Shown here piece after piece: positions 46,891-57,483 of a DNA stretch of 64,000 nt. The DNA comes from Siphonodentalium dalli. Lineage: Eukaryota > Mollusca > Scaphopoda > Gadilida > Siphonodentaliidae. Position 1 is the stretch's first letter. Every line of letters starts with the position of its first letter. Below the pieces are notes generated by a model. It did no database searches. It saw only the letters and a program-made list of their open reading frames with translations, and was not told the origin of the DNA. The stretch is from assembly GCA_032622095.1 (NCBI GenBank), contig CP136066.1:199290978-199354977 (forward strand), read 5' to 3'. The position numbers and the translations under genes are program-made.

Positions 46891-48100
46891 TTCAACTCCG
46901 ATTCTTCTAATCAGAACAGTGCGTTCTCGTCGCAACAAAAGAGACAAATCTGGCGTCTACTGCAGCTGAATTAATTGTACACCAACTGTCACGAATTATC
47001 AGAATCTCACGTTTCCAAGAGTGTTCGTTGGGGAGTCAGAAAGGTGAGTTTTTATGCCGTTTGAGACCATTTTTGTAATAAACAACACGATATTCTGTAT
47101 TCTATTTTTGTCATTTTCACCTGGATGAAGACTGAAGTTATGTTAGTAACAACTTTCAAAATGAAATTAATTTAATAGATATCACCATTCATGATTGCAT
47201 TGGTAATTTGAATATCATGTATACCGGGTACCGATCCAAACGTGTTTTGCGAAAGAAATATTTCAATGACAGCTGTCAGATTTCAAGAATTCCATGCGAC
47301 TGCCAGGTGTGATCAGGTGTACTACAGTACTAGTAATAATGTAGAAATGAACAGTCAAAACAATTCACCAATTTGGCAGTTTACATGTCCTACTCCTAGA
47401 TTATAAGTGTAGTGATCATACTATTCATAGTTTGACTTGTTTCGTGTCAACTTTATGTAACATATAACATTTGTTGATAAACATATTTTTCATAATCATA
47501 ATTCATAGAGTCTTTTGATCATTAGATGATATAGTATACTCACATTCATAATGCTAATGTTAATAAATGACATTGAGACTGCGTGGGCATTAATTATAAT
47601 GTATACAAGTACTGGTCAGCTATGTTGAAATATAACATCATTAGCCTTATTTAGTATTATATTAGCAATAGAATTATTTTTGTATAATTTATACTGCTAT
47701 CATAAAAATTGTGAACAACGGAATATTACATGGTTTTCCAATGTATGCACTGGTGAGTGGTGTGTTCTACATGAGAAATATCCCAATATAACATATTTCA
47801 TACCAGTAACCTGTAAATTATTCATAAATTAAAATTAAATGCGTCGAATTCTGTATTATTTTAGGAAGTGGACAGATATGCCAATGGCAACAACTTAATG
47901 ATATTGGTGGGTCACAGAGTTATGTGTGCAACATGCGTGAGCCGAAAATAATCCAGATGAGACAGAATGAGATGCAGAATGCAAGGATGTGTTCAAGATA
48001 AAGTAGAAATTGAACTATACTTGTGCGAAAATCTAGAAAGTAGCTGATGTCTCATTGACTGTCAAGGAAAGAGCCACAAATGATACACATTTATAAGTTC
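46880..48100 (+). ncRNA. possible two-exon non-coding transcript
   Basis: A candidate first exon ends at GAAAG|GTGAGT (47043/47044). A candidate second exon begins after CTGTATTATTTTAG at 47865. The joined sequence has only short open frames, so if transcribed it would be a lncRNA or an untranslated leader. It points away from the MAM gene, as expected of a divergent transcript. Support is splice-site consensus only. Confidence 0.2.
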
Positions 48101-48389
48101 ATCATTAAATTAATTATACATTACAAACATTGTCTCTCCATCACATGGTACTTATCCATACAAAGGCAACACCCAGGTTCATTTGCAGATTGTGTGTCCC
48201 TCCAGTCTGAAAAAAGTATCATCTAGCTCCTAATAGCATTGATCACATTCAGCTTCAGTAACTAATTCTCCAATTTAAATGGACTATAAGTATGTTATCT
48301 TACAAGTATATTTTACAAATTATACCATAATCATTAACTATTTTATTACTGTATGGATTATCTCGCTCAGTTTCAAAGTAGCCTATTAT

Positions 48390-49940
48390 TAGTATTATTA
48401 TTATTATTATTATTAACATTTGTAGAGCGCCTATTTCACTACAGAGTCGTGTTCATAGGCGCTGTTACATAAAATATGTGATAACAAATATATATATACA
48501 TATAAAAGAACATCATACTATAGGATAAAAGAGCAAACACGCGGATAAAATAAGTCTAAGAGATGGCAAATCCTAAAAAATCACAGATATAAATTAATGG
48601 TTAAAAAGTCATTCGAAGAGAAGCTCCAGATAAAGTCAGTTAAAAATTTCAGTTGAGTCCATAAGCTATTTTAAAAAGATGTGTCTTTAAAAGTTTACGG
48701 AATTCTAAACGATCATCCGTAAGCCTCAGAACGTCCGGGAGTTTGTTCCACAACGTTGGAGCTGTGATGGCGAAGGCTCTGTCCCCTAACGTAGGATGGT
48801 TTGAGTTAGGAAGTGTTAGACATCTCTTCCCGTCTGATTTTTGCTGCATCGTACCTGAAGTCTTTAAACATACTAGCTCTTTGATGTAGTCGGGCGCCGT
48901 TGCTTCAAGAGCACGAAATGTGATCAATATGATCTTGAATTGGATCCTGTATTGGATGGGCAGCCAGTGGAGATTTTGCAAGACTGGACTCATCTCTGTC
49001 ATTCTCAGTACCCTCGCGACAATTCTAGCAGCAGTTTTTTGAACTCGCTCCAATTTCGCGATGAGTGAGCTAGTGATGCCGAACAAGCAACCGTTCATGT
49101 AATCTAGATTGCTACTGACAAGTGACTGGATAATTGATTTAGTTGCCGAAACTGTCAAGTATTGTCTTATTTTACCAATATTTCTCAAATGATAATTACA
49201 TGCTCGACATACATTATTTACATGAGCGTCCATAGACATGTTGGTATCGAACATAGCTCCGAGGTTGCGAATGGATTCACTTGACATGATGGAATTGGAA
49301 TCGATCTTAATAAGAAGAGGAGAATCAAGTTTTGCTAGCTGATGTCTGGTTCCTATAACTATCATTTCTGTTTTATCATCATTTAGTTTTAATTTGTTTT
49401 GAAACATCCAATCTTTCACTTCCGAAATACATTGCTCCACAGTTCCAACGGCATCAACGACAGATTCCTGACTGCCAGCGGAGAATGACACATATAGCTG
49501 GCAATCGTCTGCGTATAGGTGAAACATGAGACCATAGCGGCGGATAATATCTCCTAGCGGCATTATGTAGCATAGAGAGAGAACAGGGCCGAGAGAGGAT
49601 CCCCGAGGAACACCACACTTGAGAGGGACTCTCATTGACTGACATGGTCCTATTTTCACTGACTGAGTTCTGTTGTCAAGGTATGATGTCAGCCACTTCA
49701 GAGCACTGTCCGTGATACCAAGTCTGCGTTCGAGACGACGCAAGAGGATGGTATGATCAACCGTGTCGAACGCAGCAGACAAGTCTAGGAGAATCAGAAT
49801 TATACAGCGTTGTGAGTCCATTATGAACTCGAATAATTGCAGTCTCTGTACTTGAGTGCGATGTGTATGCAGACTGAAACGTTTCTCTCAAGGCTTCTGT
49901 GTTGAGCTCGTCATTTATTTGTTTGACGACAGCCTATACA
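48390..49940 (-). mobile_element. 5'-truncated CR1/L2-like LINE
   Basis: Minus-strand LINE containing the RT from just before FQSAY to the end, a 3' UTR and a 3' tail reading GGCGCTCTACAAATGTTAAT followed by (AAT)n at 48390-48416. That type of tail is common on CR1/L2-type LINEs. Upstream of the long frame the sequence continues in another frame as AVVKQINDEL, ALRETFQSAYTSHSSTET and AIIRVHN, so one frameshift lies near 49825. The 5' truncation is near 49.94 kb. Confidence 0.92.
48649..49821 (-). pseudogene. LINE reverse transcriptase (long open frame)
   Basis: A 390-codon open frame. MDSQRCIILILLDLSAAFDT carries motif A, GVPRGSSLGPVLSLCYIMPL motif B, and FHLYADDCQLYVSF the catalytic YADD. 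Then follow LNDDKTEMIVIG, SIRNLGAMFDTNMS, SNLDYMNGCLFGI, VQKTAARIVAR, LHWLPIQYRIQFKI, LWNKLPDVLR and KLLKTHLFK. It reads to the natural end without a stop. The methionine at the start is inside the RT domain and the upstream part is in another frame, so the product would be incomplete. It is related to, but clearly different from, the LINE at 31-38 kb. Confidence 0.93.
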
Positions 49941-50268
49941 ATTAACTGTTCTTCGTTGATATCTATTTTAATATCATGGTGGACAGAGATACCCTTTATA
50001 TTCATGTTTAGGTTAATTCATATAATAAGACCACATAAACTCATGTTTGTTAAAACACCCTACTGTGACCCAAATATACAAAAGAATCATGGAACTCAAA
50101 TAACTAATAATTTGTTATTCATTTATGTATATAAACATGATATATAATATGTTTGTTTTTATGAAATTAATTTCTCTGAGATATTAAAGGAAGACATGTT
50201 TATAATACTCGTATATGTTAGAATACAACATAGAATGAGGTGCAGTGGTCCTGTGAGATTTATTTAAA
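49941..50268. other. spacer between LINE and DIRS-type element
   Basis: AT-rich, no feature recognised. Confidence 0.5.
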
Positions 50269-50331
50269 TATTCCCAATTCTACCACAATGGTAACAAACT
50301 ACTAAAGCAATCGTGCGAGCCAGGCCATCAT
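50269..50331 (-). repeat. split direct repeat of the DIRS element, outer copy (B2-like)
   Basis: Starts 'tattcccaattctaccacaa' and ends 'gagccaggccatc'. It matches 50976-51032 in the same orientation with a few differences, including a 4-bp gap (cgtgcgagcc against cgagcc). Confidence 0.75.
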
Positions 50332-50975
50332 CGGTCAGCGTTTATTGTTCCGAAGACATGTACATATACATGAATTCATTATACACACTACATACCGAAT
50401 TCTGTGCAGCGGTCCAGCAACAACCACCCAAAAAAAACCTTTTAGGGAAAACCATGACGGAAACCTGTTATCCGAACACTCTGCATGGACACAGCTTCTA
50501 GTGTCCGAAATACACTCTCAATGAAATTTTACACAGAAATATTTCTTACTCTACACGTTCCAAATTTATATAGGAACACATGAATAACATAAGATAAGAA
50601 CTGTAAACTATTTTGTATAACAGTGACATGTCTGTCTATGTTAAAATGAGATCAATGAAAATTATCAAACAAAATCAAATATTTTCAAAGTTTGAAAACA
50701 AAAATTGTCAAACTCGCTCTCTCCAAATTGAGCAACACCACACACTTTAATTAAGCTAATTAAATAACAATTTGTGTGCTGATCCAACACAGTTAGGACT
50801 AGAAGTGACTAAACTACATGTACACCGATTTCCCGCCGAAATCAATTCTCCAATAACAACTTTTCATTGGCTGCTGCCTTAATGAAAACTCCGCCTACTC
50901 ATAACATACATTACTCATCGAGCTGTGAATACAATACTTTCGCGCTAATACAAGAAAACGTGCGAAAGATATCAG

Positions 50976-51032
50976 TATTCCCAATTCTACCATAATGACA
51001 ACAAACTACTAAAGCAATCGAGCCAGGCCATC
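50976..51032 (-). repeat. split direct repeat of the DIRS element, inner copy (B1-like)
   Basis: Partner of 50269-50331, about 200 bp after the recombinase end. The 640 bp between the copies would be A2. It holds no open frame of interest. Confidence 0.75.
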
Positions 51033-51234
51033 TAGAGCATTTCAAAATACTGGCCGCCGATGCATATTAAATATCAATTGCCCTTCATATAAATTAGTTT
51101 TGTAATCTAACCTGAATATTACAAATATTATTGTGACTGTCACACTATACATATAGTTTTCAACATGTCAATTTAAAATATGCAACGTGTATAAACTCAA
51201 TTTCAATATAAACAAAGTAATTAATAACATTTAC

Positions 51235-52226
51235 TCAAAGGCCAAGCTTGCTTGAAACTTGCAAACGATATGTCAGGTCGTCTTGCACACATCTGTCTTT
51301 GCTACTATCGGAAAGCCCATCTTCCATGACGTTTCAAACAACACTCTTTTACATTAGAATTATCCGCTAATGTAGCACCACCAGCCCTCAGGCTATGCAA
51401 GCCTAAATCTAGGCCATTGCTCACTAGCTTGAGCTTACTGATCAATCGATCTTTAACAGTTGTATAACTCAACTTTTTATCTGTATATCTAAATGTAATC
51501 AAGCCACCGCCCCTGAAGCCGGCCTTGAACAAGAATTCTTCGCCGTCAACGGATTTAAAAAATTTGACATATTTGATATACATGTTATAATGGCAAGCTA
51601 TACAGCTTCCCTTCGCAATTAGTACTTCATTTCCTTGTCTGTACTTATCTGTCTTACTTTTTCTAATTATCAACTTCAAATGATCTTCAAGAACTTGCAC
51701 ATCATTCTTTCTGAGTGATGATAATTCAAAAAAAGCCAGAAAATCCAAACAAGACCATAGTTAAATCACGAATGTCAAAAATATCTTCAGAACTTTTGAA
51801 CATTTCGCACAAATCAATTAGCATTTATTTTGTTACCGGATCTTTACGATTGGTCGGCTTAGAGAAATTTCTCTTAGCTGACTCTCGCAAACAATTTACG
51901 TAACCGTTGTCTGTAGGATCAACCAAATCATTTAACTGGTGAGCCCACTTGATTGAATACTTTGCGGAGTTAATGGCATGATTAGAAACAAGGTTATCCA
52001 ACAAACAAGTCAAATATAAAGCCACACATATTTGCTTAGCTGGCAACACGTCATATCCCTTTTGTTTAGCAAACCTTTTCCATCTCTGGAAACCTGCCAA
52101 ATATGTCTTTGAGGTTGAATCGCTCTTAGCACTAACTATATACACGCTTAAACTAGACATCAGTCCCTTTTCTCGCTCCACAGAAAGTCCTGCTTCCACA
52201 ACTTTATTTTGAATTTTCTCCTTCAA
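51235..52226 (-). pseudogene. DIRS tyrosine recombinase, decayed, catalytic Tyr lost
   Basis: The N-terminal core-binding part (52226-51825) shows SDSTSKTYLAGFQRWKRFAK, VALYLTCLLDN and INSAKYSIKWAHQL. A TAA near 51822 and a frameshift in a T-run near 51732 precede the catalytic part (51748-51305): FFELSSLRKNDVQVL with the first arginine, LIIRKSKTDKYRQG, GLHSLRAGGATLADN (HxxR) and RHGRW. After another frameshift the frame continues SDSSKDRCVQDDL to a natural stop at 51235. The residue in the usual KDxY position is cysteine (TGT), so the nucleophilic tyrosine is missing. The enzyme would normally integrate a circular cDNA. Confidence 0.88.
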
Positions 52227-52228
52227 CC

Positions 52229-53257
52229 TCAGACCTGAAAAAGTATTATGTCATTACAAAACGTATATGCATCATGCAAGCCGAAAACCCCGTTATTTCC
52301 TCTGCCCTTGCTAATACTATGATCTGGCAAATTATAATATCCGTATACGAGTTTACTACATTTTCCATCAGCCTTGAATAGCAAAGGCCAGAATGGAGCC
52401 GATCTCCATCTCGGAGTTATCAACGTTCCCTTGGCATTATCACGTCTCATTTTCTGCAAAACTTTACAGACTAATTTCGGAGGAGGAACCAACCAATTAT
52501 TATCAGCATCCCAATGCTGCCGAAATGCATCTACTGCTTCGGTTCCTTTACACCAAAAACGCGAATTAAACCTCGCACATTTCGCATTGTAATCAAATGC
52601 GAACCTATCAATAGTATGGGAACCCCACATACTATCGATTTCGTTGAACAAACTTATTTGAATGCCCCAATCATCAGCATCTTTGTTTCTGCTGAGCTTA
52701 TCTGCGATTTTATTTTGGCTCCGTGGTATCCATTTAGGAAATATTTTTAAATCATGATCTTGACAAACATCCCTAACGGATAAAGATATTTTATGTAAAT
52801 CTTTTATTTTGCTACCGGCATTCAAAATTCTACAAACATTTTGATTATCTGTTGACGACTCAATATATTTACCAGCCACGTTTGCGCTTTCCGTAAAATC
52901 TTTTACAATTCTGTGAACCGCTTCTAATTCTCGCCAAGTAGAACTAAGCGAGCTTTCATCTGCTGCCCAAGTACCGCAACATACGCGCTCCGCGCATTCT
53001 GCGCTATCCGCAGTTCGCCTCTCACATACGCTACAGGATTCACGAAATTCAGTGTTTTTGCCACTATATACGTAACCAGATTCACAAAATCGGGTTTTAA
53101 TACTATTGCGCTCATTAACGCTACCAGATTCACAAAACCCGGTTTTCACTTCGTGGCGCATATTAACGCAACCAGATTCACAAAGTCCGGTTTTAGTACC
53201 TTCGCGCTTATTAACGCTACCAGATTCACAAAATCCGGTTTTCACATTATCGCGCAT
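52229..53257 (-). pseudogene. DIRS RNase H region with Cys-containing tandem repeat
   Basis: The C-terminal two-thirds is RNase H and connection domain of the DIRS polyprotein: STDNQNVCRIL, HDLKIFPKWIPRSQNKIADK (WIPR..N..AD), FNEIDSMWGSHTIDRFAFDY and WLVPPPKLVCKVLQKM, then SAPFWPLLF. The N-terminal third is four 16-residue repeats (VKTGFCESGSVNKR, TKTGLCESGCVNMR and so on) encoded by the 48-bp minisatellite at 53025-53455. That insertion splits the RNase H from the RT; the expected start of RNase H (LVAWSDASVRL) lies upstream near 53530. Confidence 0.82.
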
Positions 53258-53455
53258 GTCAGCGCAACCAGATTCACAAACTCCGGTTTTCTGACCGTCG
53301 CGCTTATTAACGATACCAGATTCTCAGAAACCGGTTTCCACATTATTGCGCATGTCATGCTATCAAACGCACAAAATCCCGTTTCTCCGAAACGTTTGCG
53401 TGCTTTTGTTTAAAACCCAAACCAGATTCCCGAAATCCGGATTTATCATAACCGA
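53025..53455. repeat. 48-bp minisatellite inside the DIRS pol region
   Basis: Eight to nine units of 48 bp (accagattcacaaaatccgg plus variable parts). Neighbouring units alternate between 'gcgcttattaa' and 'gcgcatgtcag' ends, suggesting a 96-bp dimer. The array keeps the reading frame for about four units, then meets stops. Confidence 0.9.
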
Positions 53456-53947
53456 CGGAACTTTGTTCTTTTATAACTATAATGCGGTCGTTATCTTTTA
53501 TCAAACCGTGTAAGCCTCACCGAGGCATCGCTCCAAGCGACCAAATCAGGAGCAACGTCAGTACATTCCATATCAACACCCGTTGCAATTCATACACTTA
53601 AAATTTTAATTCCAAAAGTTAAGTTCCTCAAGAAATTGAGAGTTCAACATCACTTTCGAATTCCAACTGGCTCTGCCATTGAGACAATCAAATATATATC
53701 TCGTATTCAATCGGGCATCGTTTCAGAAAACAATCATACACGATATGATTTGACCCGCCAAACCGGCTAACGTACGCGCTCGTACCAAACTATTTCCTTT
53801 TCTCTCAAGATCAAGCAAGAGATAAATGGAACGCTGTAATCTACACACCCGTTCCTCAGAAACAGTTATTTTACCTTCTACAGTATTCCAAATTAATCCC
53901 AACCACGTTACCTTCTGTTTCGGTTCCCAATTACACTTTTCATCGGA
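53456..53947 (-). pseudogene. DIRS RT-RNase H connection, heavily broken
   Basis: Fragments in all frames match the expected region: VCRLQRSIYLLLDLERKGNS, ARTLAGLAGQIISC and LVAWSDASVRL (start of RNase H). Several stops and frameshifts, no long open frame. Confidence 0.65.
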
Positions 53948-54702
53948 TTAAATAAATCCGAACCTGTAGAAATCTTCTTTGGTTTGTTCTGCGTCCCTTG
54001 ACGCTGAACAATAATCAGAGTTTCCCCCGATTCCATCATCTAAGAACATAACAATTTTCATTCCTTGACTTCTCCAATGTTTTACCACCTCCCTCATTAC
54101 TTTTGAAAAAATAAATCCACTCGTAGACAACCTAATTGGTAAAACTTTAAAGACATAATATTTAATTATGCCATCACAATATAACCAAGCAAAACCCAAA
54201 TATTCACAATAATCTGAATTTATCAAAATGTGATGATATGCTGATCCTAAATCAAATGTAAACAGATAACTCTCTTTCTCAAATAAATGCCTCACTACTG
54301 AAGCATCTTCATATTTATGTTTGAACTTATGTAAATTGGCGTTAACATGTCTACAGTCTAAAACCAACCTAGGTTTTCCGGACATATTACAAGCCACCGT
54401 TAGAGGATTAACCACTTTCGGAATATTTAGCACTTGCTGTATCCGACCCGATTTAAGCAAAGTGTATATTTCTTTTTCAACGAAAATTTTGCTATCCAAT
54501 GCTGATTTATTATTATTTAACACCGCCACATCAGGCATCGTGCTAAATGGTAATCTATAACCATTCTGGATAACATCAATAACATGAGTGTTAACATCCT
54601 TAAATTTCGCCATTCCCCAATGTTCTCACGCAAACTTCCGACCGGAGAATGCTCATTCGCTTTAAACGAAAACCCGACAGCGTTGTCTGGTTGTACTGTC
54701 AT
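53948..54702 (-). pseudogene. DIRS-type reverse transcriptase
   Basis: RT of the DIRS/Ngaro group: HVIDVIQNGYRLPF, EKEIYTLLKSGRIQQV, VVNPLTVACNMSGKPRLVLD, CRHVNANLHKFKHKYEDASV, LFTFDLGSAYHHILI (motif A), YVFKVLPIRLSTSGFIFSKV (motif B, where PIRLST replaces the usual PFGLST) and IVMFLDDGIGGNSDY (catalytic FLDD). The frame from 54613 is open. Upstream, in another frame, AVGFSFKANEHSPVGSLREN and IGEW continue the protein toward 54702, so one frameshift lies near 54613. The altered motif B and the broken downstream domains make it non-functional. Confidence 0.9.
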
Positions 54703-54731
54703 TTCCCGTAACTGACTCTCTGCTAAGCTTT

Positions 54732-56104
54732 GGGTCTATTCTCATTGCACACGCGCGTGCGATTAATCGCAGCGTTTTTTAAGGTGCGTGTTAACATAAC
54801 ACAGAGCGATTCGTGATCAATTACCTTCCTCAAACAACCACGTCCTATTCGTGACCAATCATCTTATGCAATCAACCTCGTCATCGAGATAGCCGTTACA
54901 GAGAATGGCATGGTTCACTCGGTCACATATACTATCCGGGTACAGTCATTCTCATAACTGATGGGCGATAAAGAAGTTTCCATCGTATCGCTAGCATCAG
55001 TGGTGATTTTTGTAGAATTCAGTCGAATTATATTACCTGTCAGTCTCGCGCAACACTGTACCCAAGATTGTGAATATATAGATTGATAGTAATGTGCCGT
55101 TTAGCATGTGCGATCACTGATGATAAGCCGACAATGGCGATCAAATTGAAATCAATCGCTCATGCATGCGAACAGCGTCCTGGCGACAGAATTCGACCTG
55201 AAACGTTTCGTGTGTGACTCTTAAGGTCGAATTCTGAGTCCCATCACTTATTCTATTTGAATGGTGGTTCGTCAATTATAGTACCGCGTTGTCGCTGTTG
55301 CCAGCGGCTATACAAATGAGCACTCGATGATGGGGGAGGGAGTCTGAAAAACAAAGTTCATACACAGGGTTGAACATAAAAATCCCTCTCAACCATGGGT
55401 CTACCATCCTCCCTACATGCAAATCTATTTGTTTTTCTCCCAACAAATTGGGGTCTCATCCCCTCTTTCCCCATAATTTTTACTGGATATCATATGTTTG
55501 AGTACAAATGTTTTAAGTGAGCTTTATTCAGAAAGACGATTTTTGTCAGACCTAGCTAACTATAAGGTAAAATGTTGAAAGATCTAATTCAACCACTTGA
55601 ATCGTACACTTTTGATAATCTTGAGTGATAATAACAAATATATACATAAAACTCCTGTAATCTGGGTTGTGATCGTACTATATAGTGTTATATACGTTTC
55701 AAGCTGGAATAAAATATGCATATTTATGCCCAACTACATGGAATTGAACCCTCTATTTCTAATTATAATTAGCTAGATATAATTGTGTCCTCAAAACTTA
55801 TGTCATTTTGATGGCATGGCTCGTTATACTCAACTTATACCTCAGTAAATCTAACTGAGGAAAATTAAAGTTAATGTGTCAGCATATATAGGCCTGTTTG
55901 TGGTCACCCCCAACCGAAAGTACTTTATCATCCTCCAACCTACCCTAGACCTGTGTATGAATGTGTTCGTCAGACCCCCACCCCTATTGGGGGAACTCTT
56001 AGCAGTGGGAGGAAGGAATGCCATCGAACACACACATATAGAGCAGCTCGACCTTAAAAAACGCTGCGATTAATCGCACGCGCGTGTGCAATGAGAATAG
56101 ACCC
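54732..56104. mobile_element. 1.37-kb TIR element, copy 1 (inverted relative to 2 and 3)
   Basis: Begins GGGTCTATTCTCATTGCACA and continues through GCGATTAATCGCAGCG. It ends with the inverse of the same ~54 bp, closing GAGAATAGACCC. TTT lies on both sides. The outer side continues with the 'tgcgtgttaaca' end, the inner side with the 'tcgagc...ctatatgtgtg' end. The element cuts the DIRS element. There is no transposase; GGG...CCC ends with 3-bp A/T flanks suggest a PIF/Harbinger-type non-autonomous element. Confidence 0.85.
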
Positions 56105-56111
56105 TTTGTAA

Positions 56112-57480
56112 GGGTCTATTCTCATTGCACACGCGCGTGCGATTAATCGCAGCGTTTTTTAAGGTCGAGCGACTCTATATGTGTGTTCGATTGCATTCCT
56201 TCCGCCCACTGCTAAGTGGTCCCACAATAGGGGTGGGGGTCTGACGAACACATTCATACACAGGGCTAGGGTGGGTTGGAGGCTGATAAAGTACTTTTGG
56301 TTGGGGGTGACCACATATATATGGTGACATATTAACTTTAATTTTCCTCAGTTAGATTTACTCAGGTATAATTTGAGTATAACTAGCCGTGCCATCAAAA
56401 TGACATAAGTTTTGAGGACACAATTTATATCTAGCTAATTATAATTAAAAATGTAGTTGGGCATAAATATGCATATTTTATTCCAGCTTGTAACGAACAT
56501 AACACTATATAGTACGAACACAACACAGATTACAGGAGTTTTGTGTATAGTATTGTTATTATCACTCAATATTATCAAAAGTGTACGATTCAAGTGGTTG
56601 AATTAGGTCTGACAAAAATCGTCTTTCTGAATAAAGCTCATTTAAAACAGTTGTACTCAAACATGATATCCAGTAAAAATTATGGGGAAATAGGGGATGA
56701 GACCCCAGTTTGTTGGAGGAAAAACAAATAGATTTGCATGCAGGGAGGATGGTAGACCCATGGTTGGGAGGGATTTTCATGTTAACCCTGTGTATGAACG
56801 TTTTTTTCTTTCTTCAGACCCCCCCCCTCCCCCATCATCGAGTGCTTATTTGTATAGCCGCTGGCAACAGTGACAACGCGGTACTATAATTTATAATTGA
56901 CGAACCACCATTCAAATAGAATAAGTGATGGGACTCAGAATTCGACCTTAAGAGTCACAAACGCACCGTTTAAGGTCTCATTCTGTCGCCAGGACGCTGT
57001 TCGCATGAGCGATTGATTTCAATTTGATTGTCATCATTCGGCGGCTTATCATCAGTGATCGCACATGCTAAACGGCACATTACTATCACTCTATATATAT
57101 ATTCACAATGTTGGGTACAGTTTTGCGCGAGACTGACAGGTAATATAATTCGATTGAATTCTACAAAAATCACCACGGATGCTAGCTATACGTAGGAAAC
57201 TTCTTTCCAAGCCATTTCCTTCCCGTACATTTATTATTTTATCGCCCATCAGTTATGAGAATGACTGTACCCGGATAGTATATGTGACCGAGTGAAACAT
57301 GCCATTCTCTGTAACGGCTATCTCAATGACGAGGCTGATTGCAATAATGATTGGTCACGAATAGGACGTGGCTGATTGAGGAAGATAATTGATCACGAAT
57401 AGCACTGCGTTAATATGTTAACACGCACCTTAAAAAACGCTGCGATTAATCGCACGCGCGTGTGCAATGAGAATAGACCC
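56112..57480. mobile_element. 1.37-kb TIR element, copy 2
   Basis: Same TIRs as copy 1 but in opposite orientation: left interior 'tcgagcgactctatatgtgt', right interior 'gttaacacgcacctt'. Preceded by TAA, followed by TTA. Copies 2 and 3 are nearly identical. Confidence 0.88.
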
Positions 57481-57483
57481 TTA

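Larger units (their letters stand above)
50269..54731 (-). mobile_element. DIRS-order retrotransposon (Ngaro/PAT-like), decayed
   Basis: The order on the minus strand is RT, RNase H and tyrosine recombinase, which defines DIRS-type elements (no integrase, no protease). Downstream of the recombinase, a ~57-bp sequence (attcccaattctaccacaat; actactaaagcaatcg; gccaggccatc) occurs at 51032-50976 and again at 50331-50269. That fits the B1-A2-B2 part of the split direct repeats of Ngaro/PAT-type elements. The 5' end is cut at 54732 by a TIR element, so the gag region and the A1 repeat are missing. All three domains carry stops or frameshifts. Confidence 0.85.

Noticed and set aside
48649-49821. Long intact RT frame considered as a host gene (telomerase or domesticated RT)
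   Set aside because: It has LINE-specific post-RT sequence, a (AAT)n 3' tail and a 5' truncation, so it is a retrotransposon fragment.
53025-53455. Regularly spaced repeats considered as a CRISPR array
   Set aside because: The units are contiguous 48-bp minisatellite repeats without unique spacers, in a eukaryotic retroelement.
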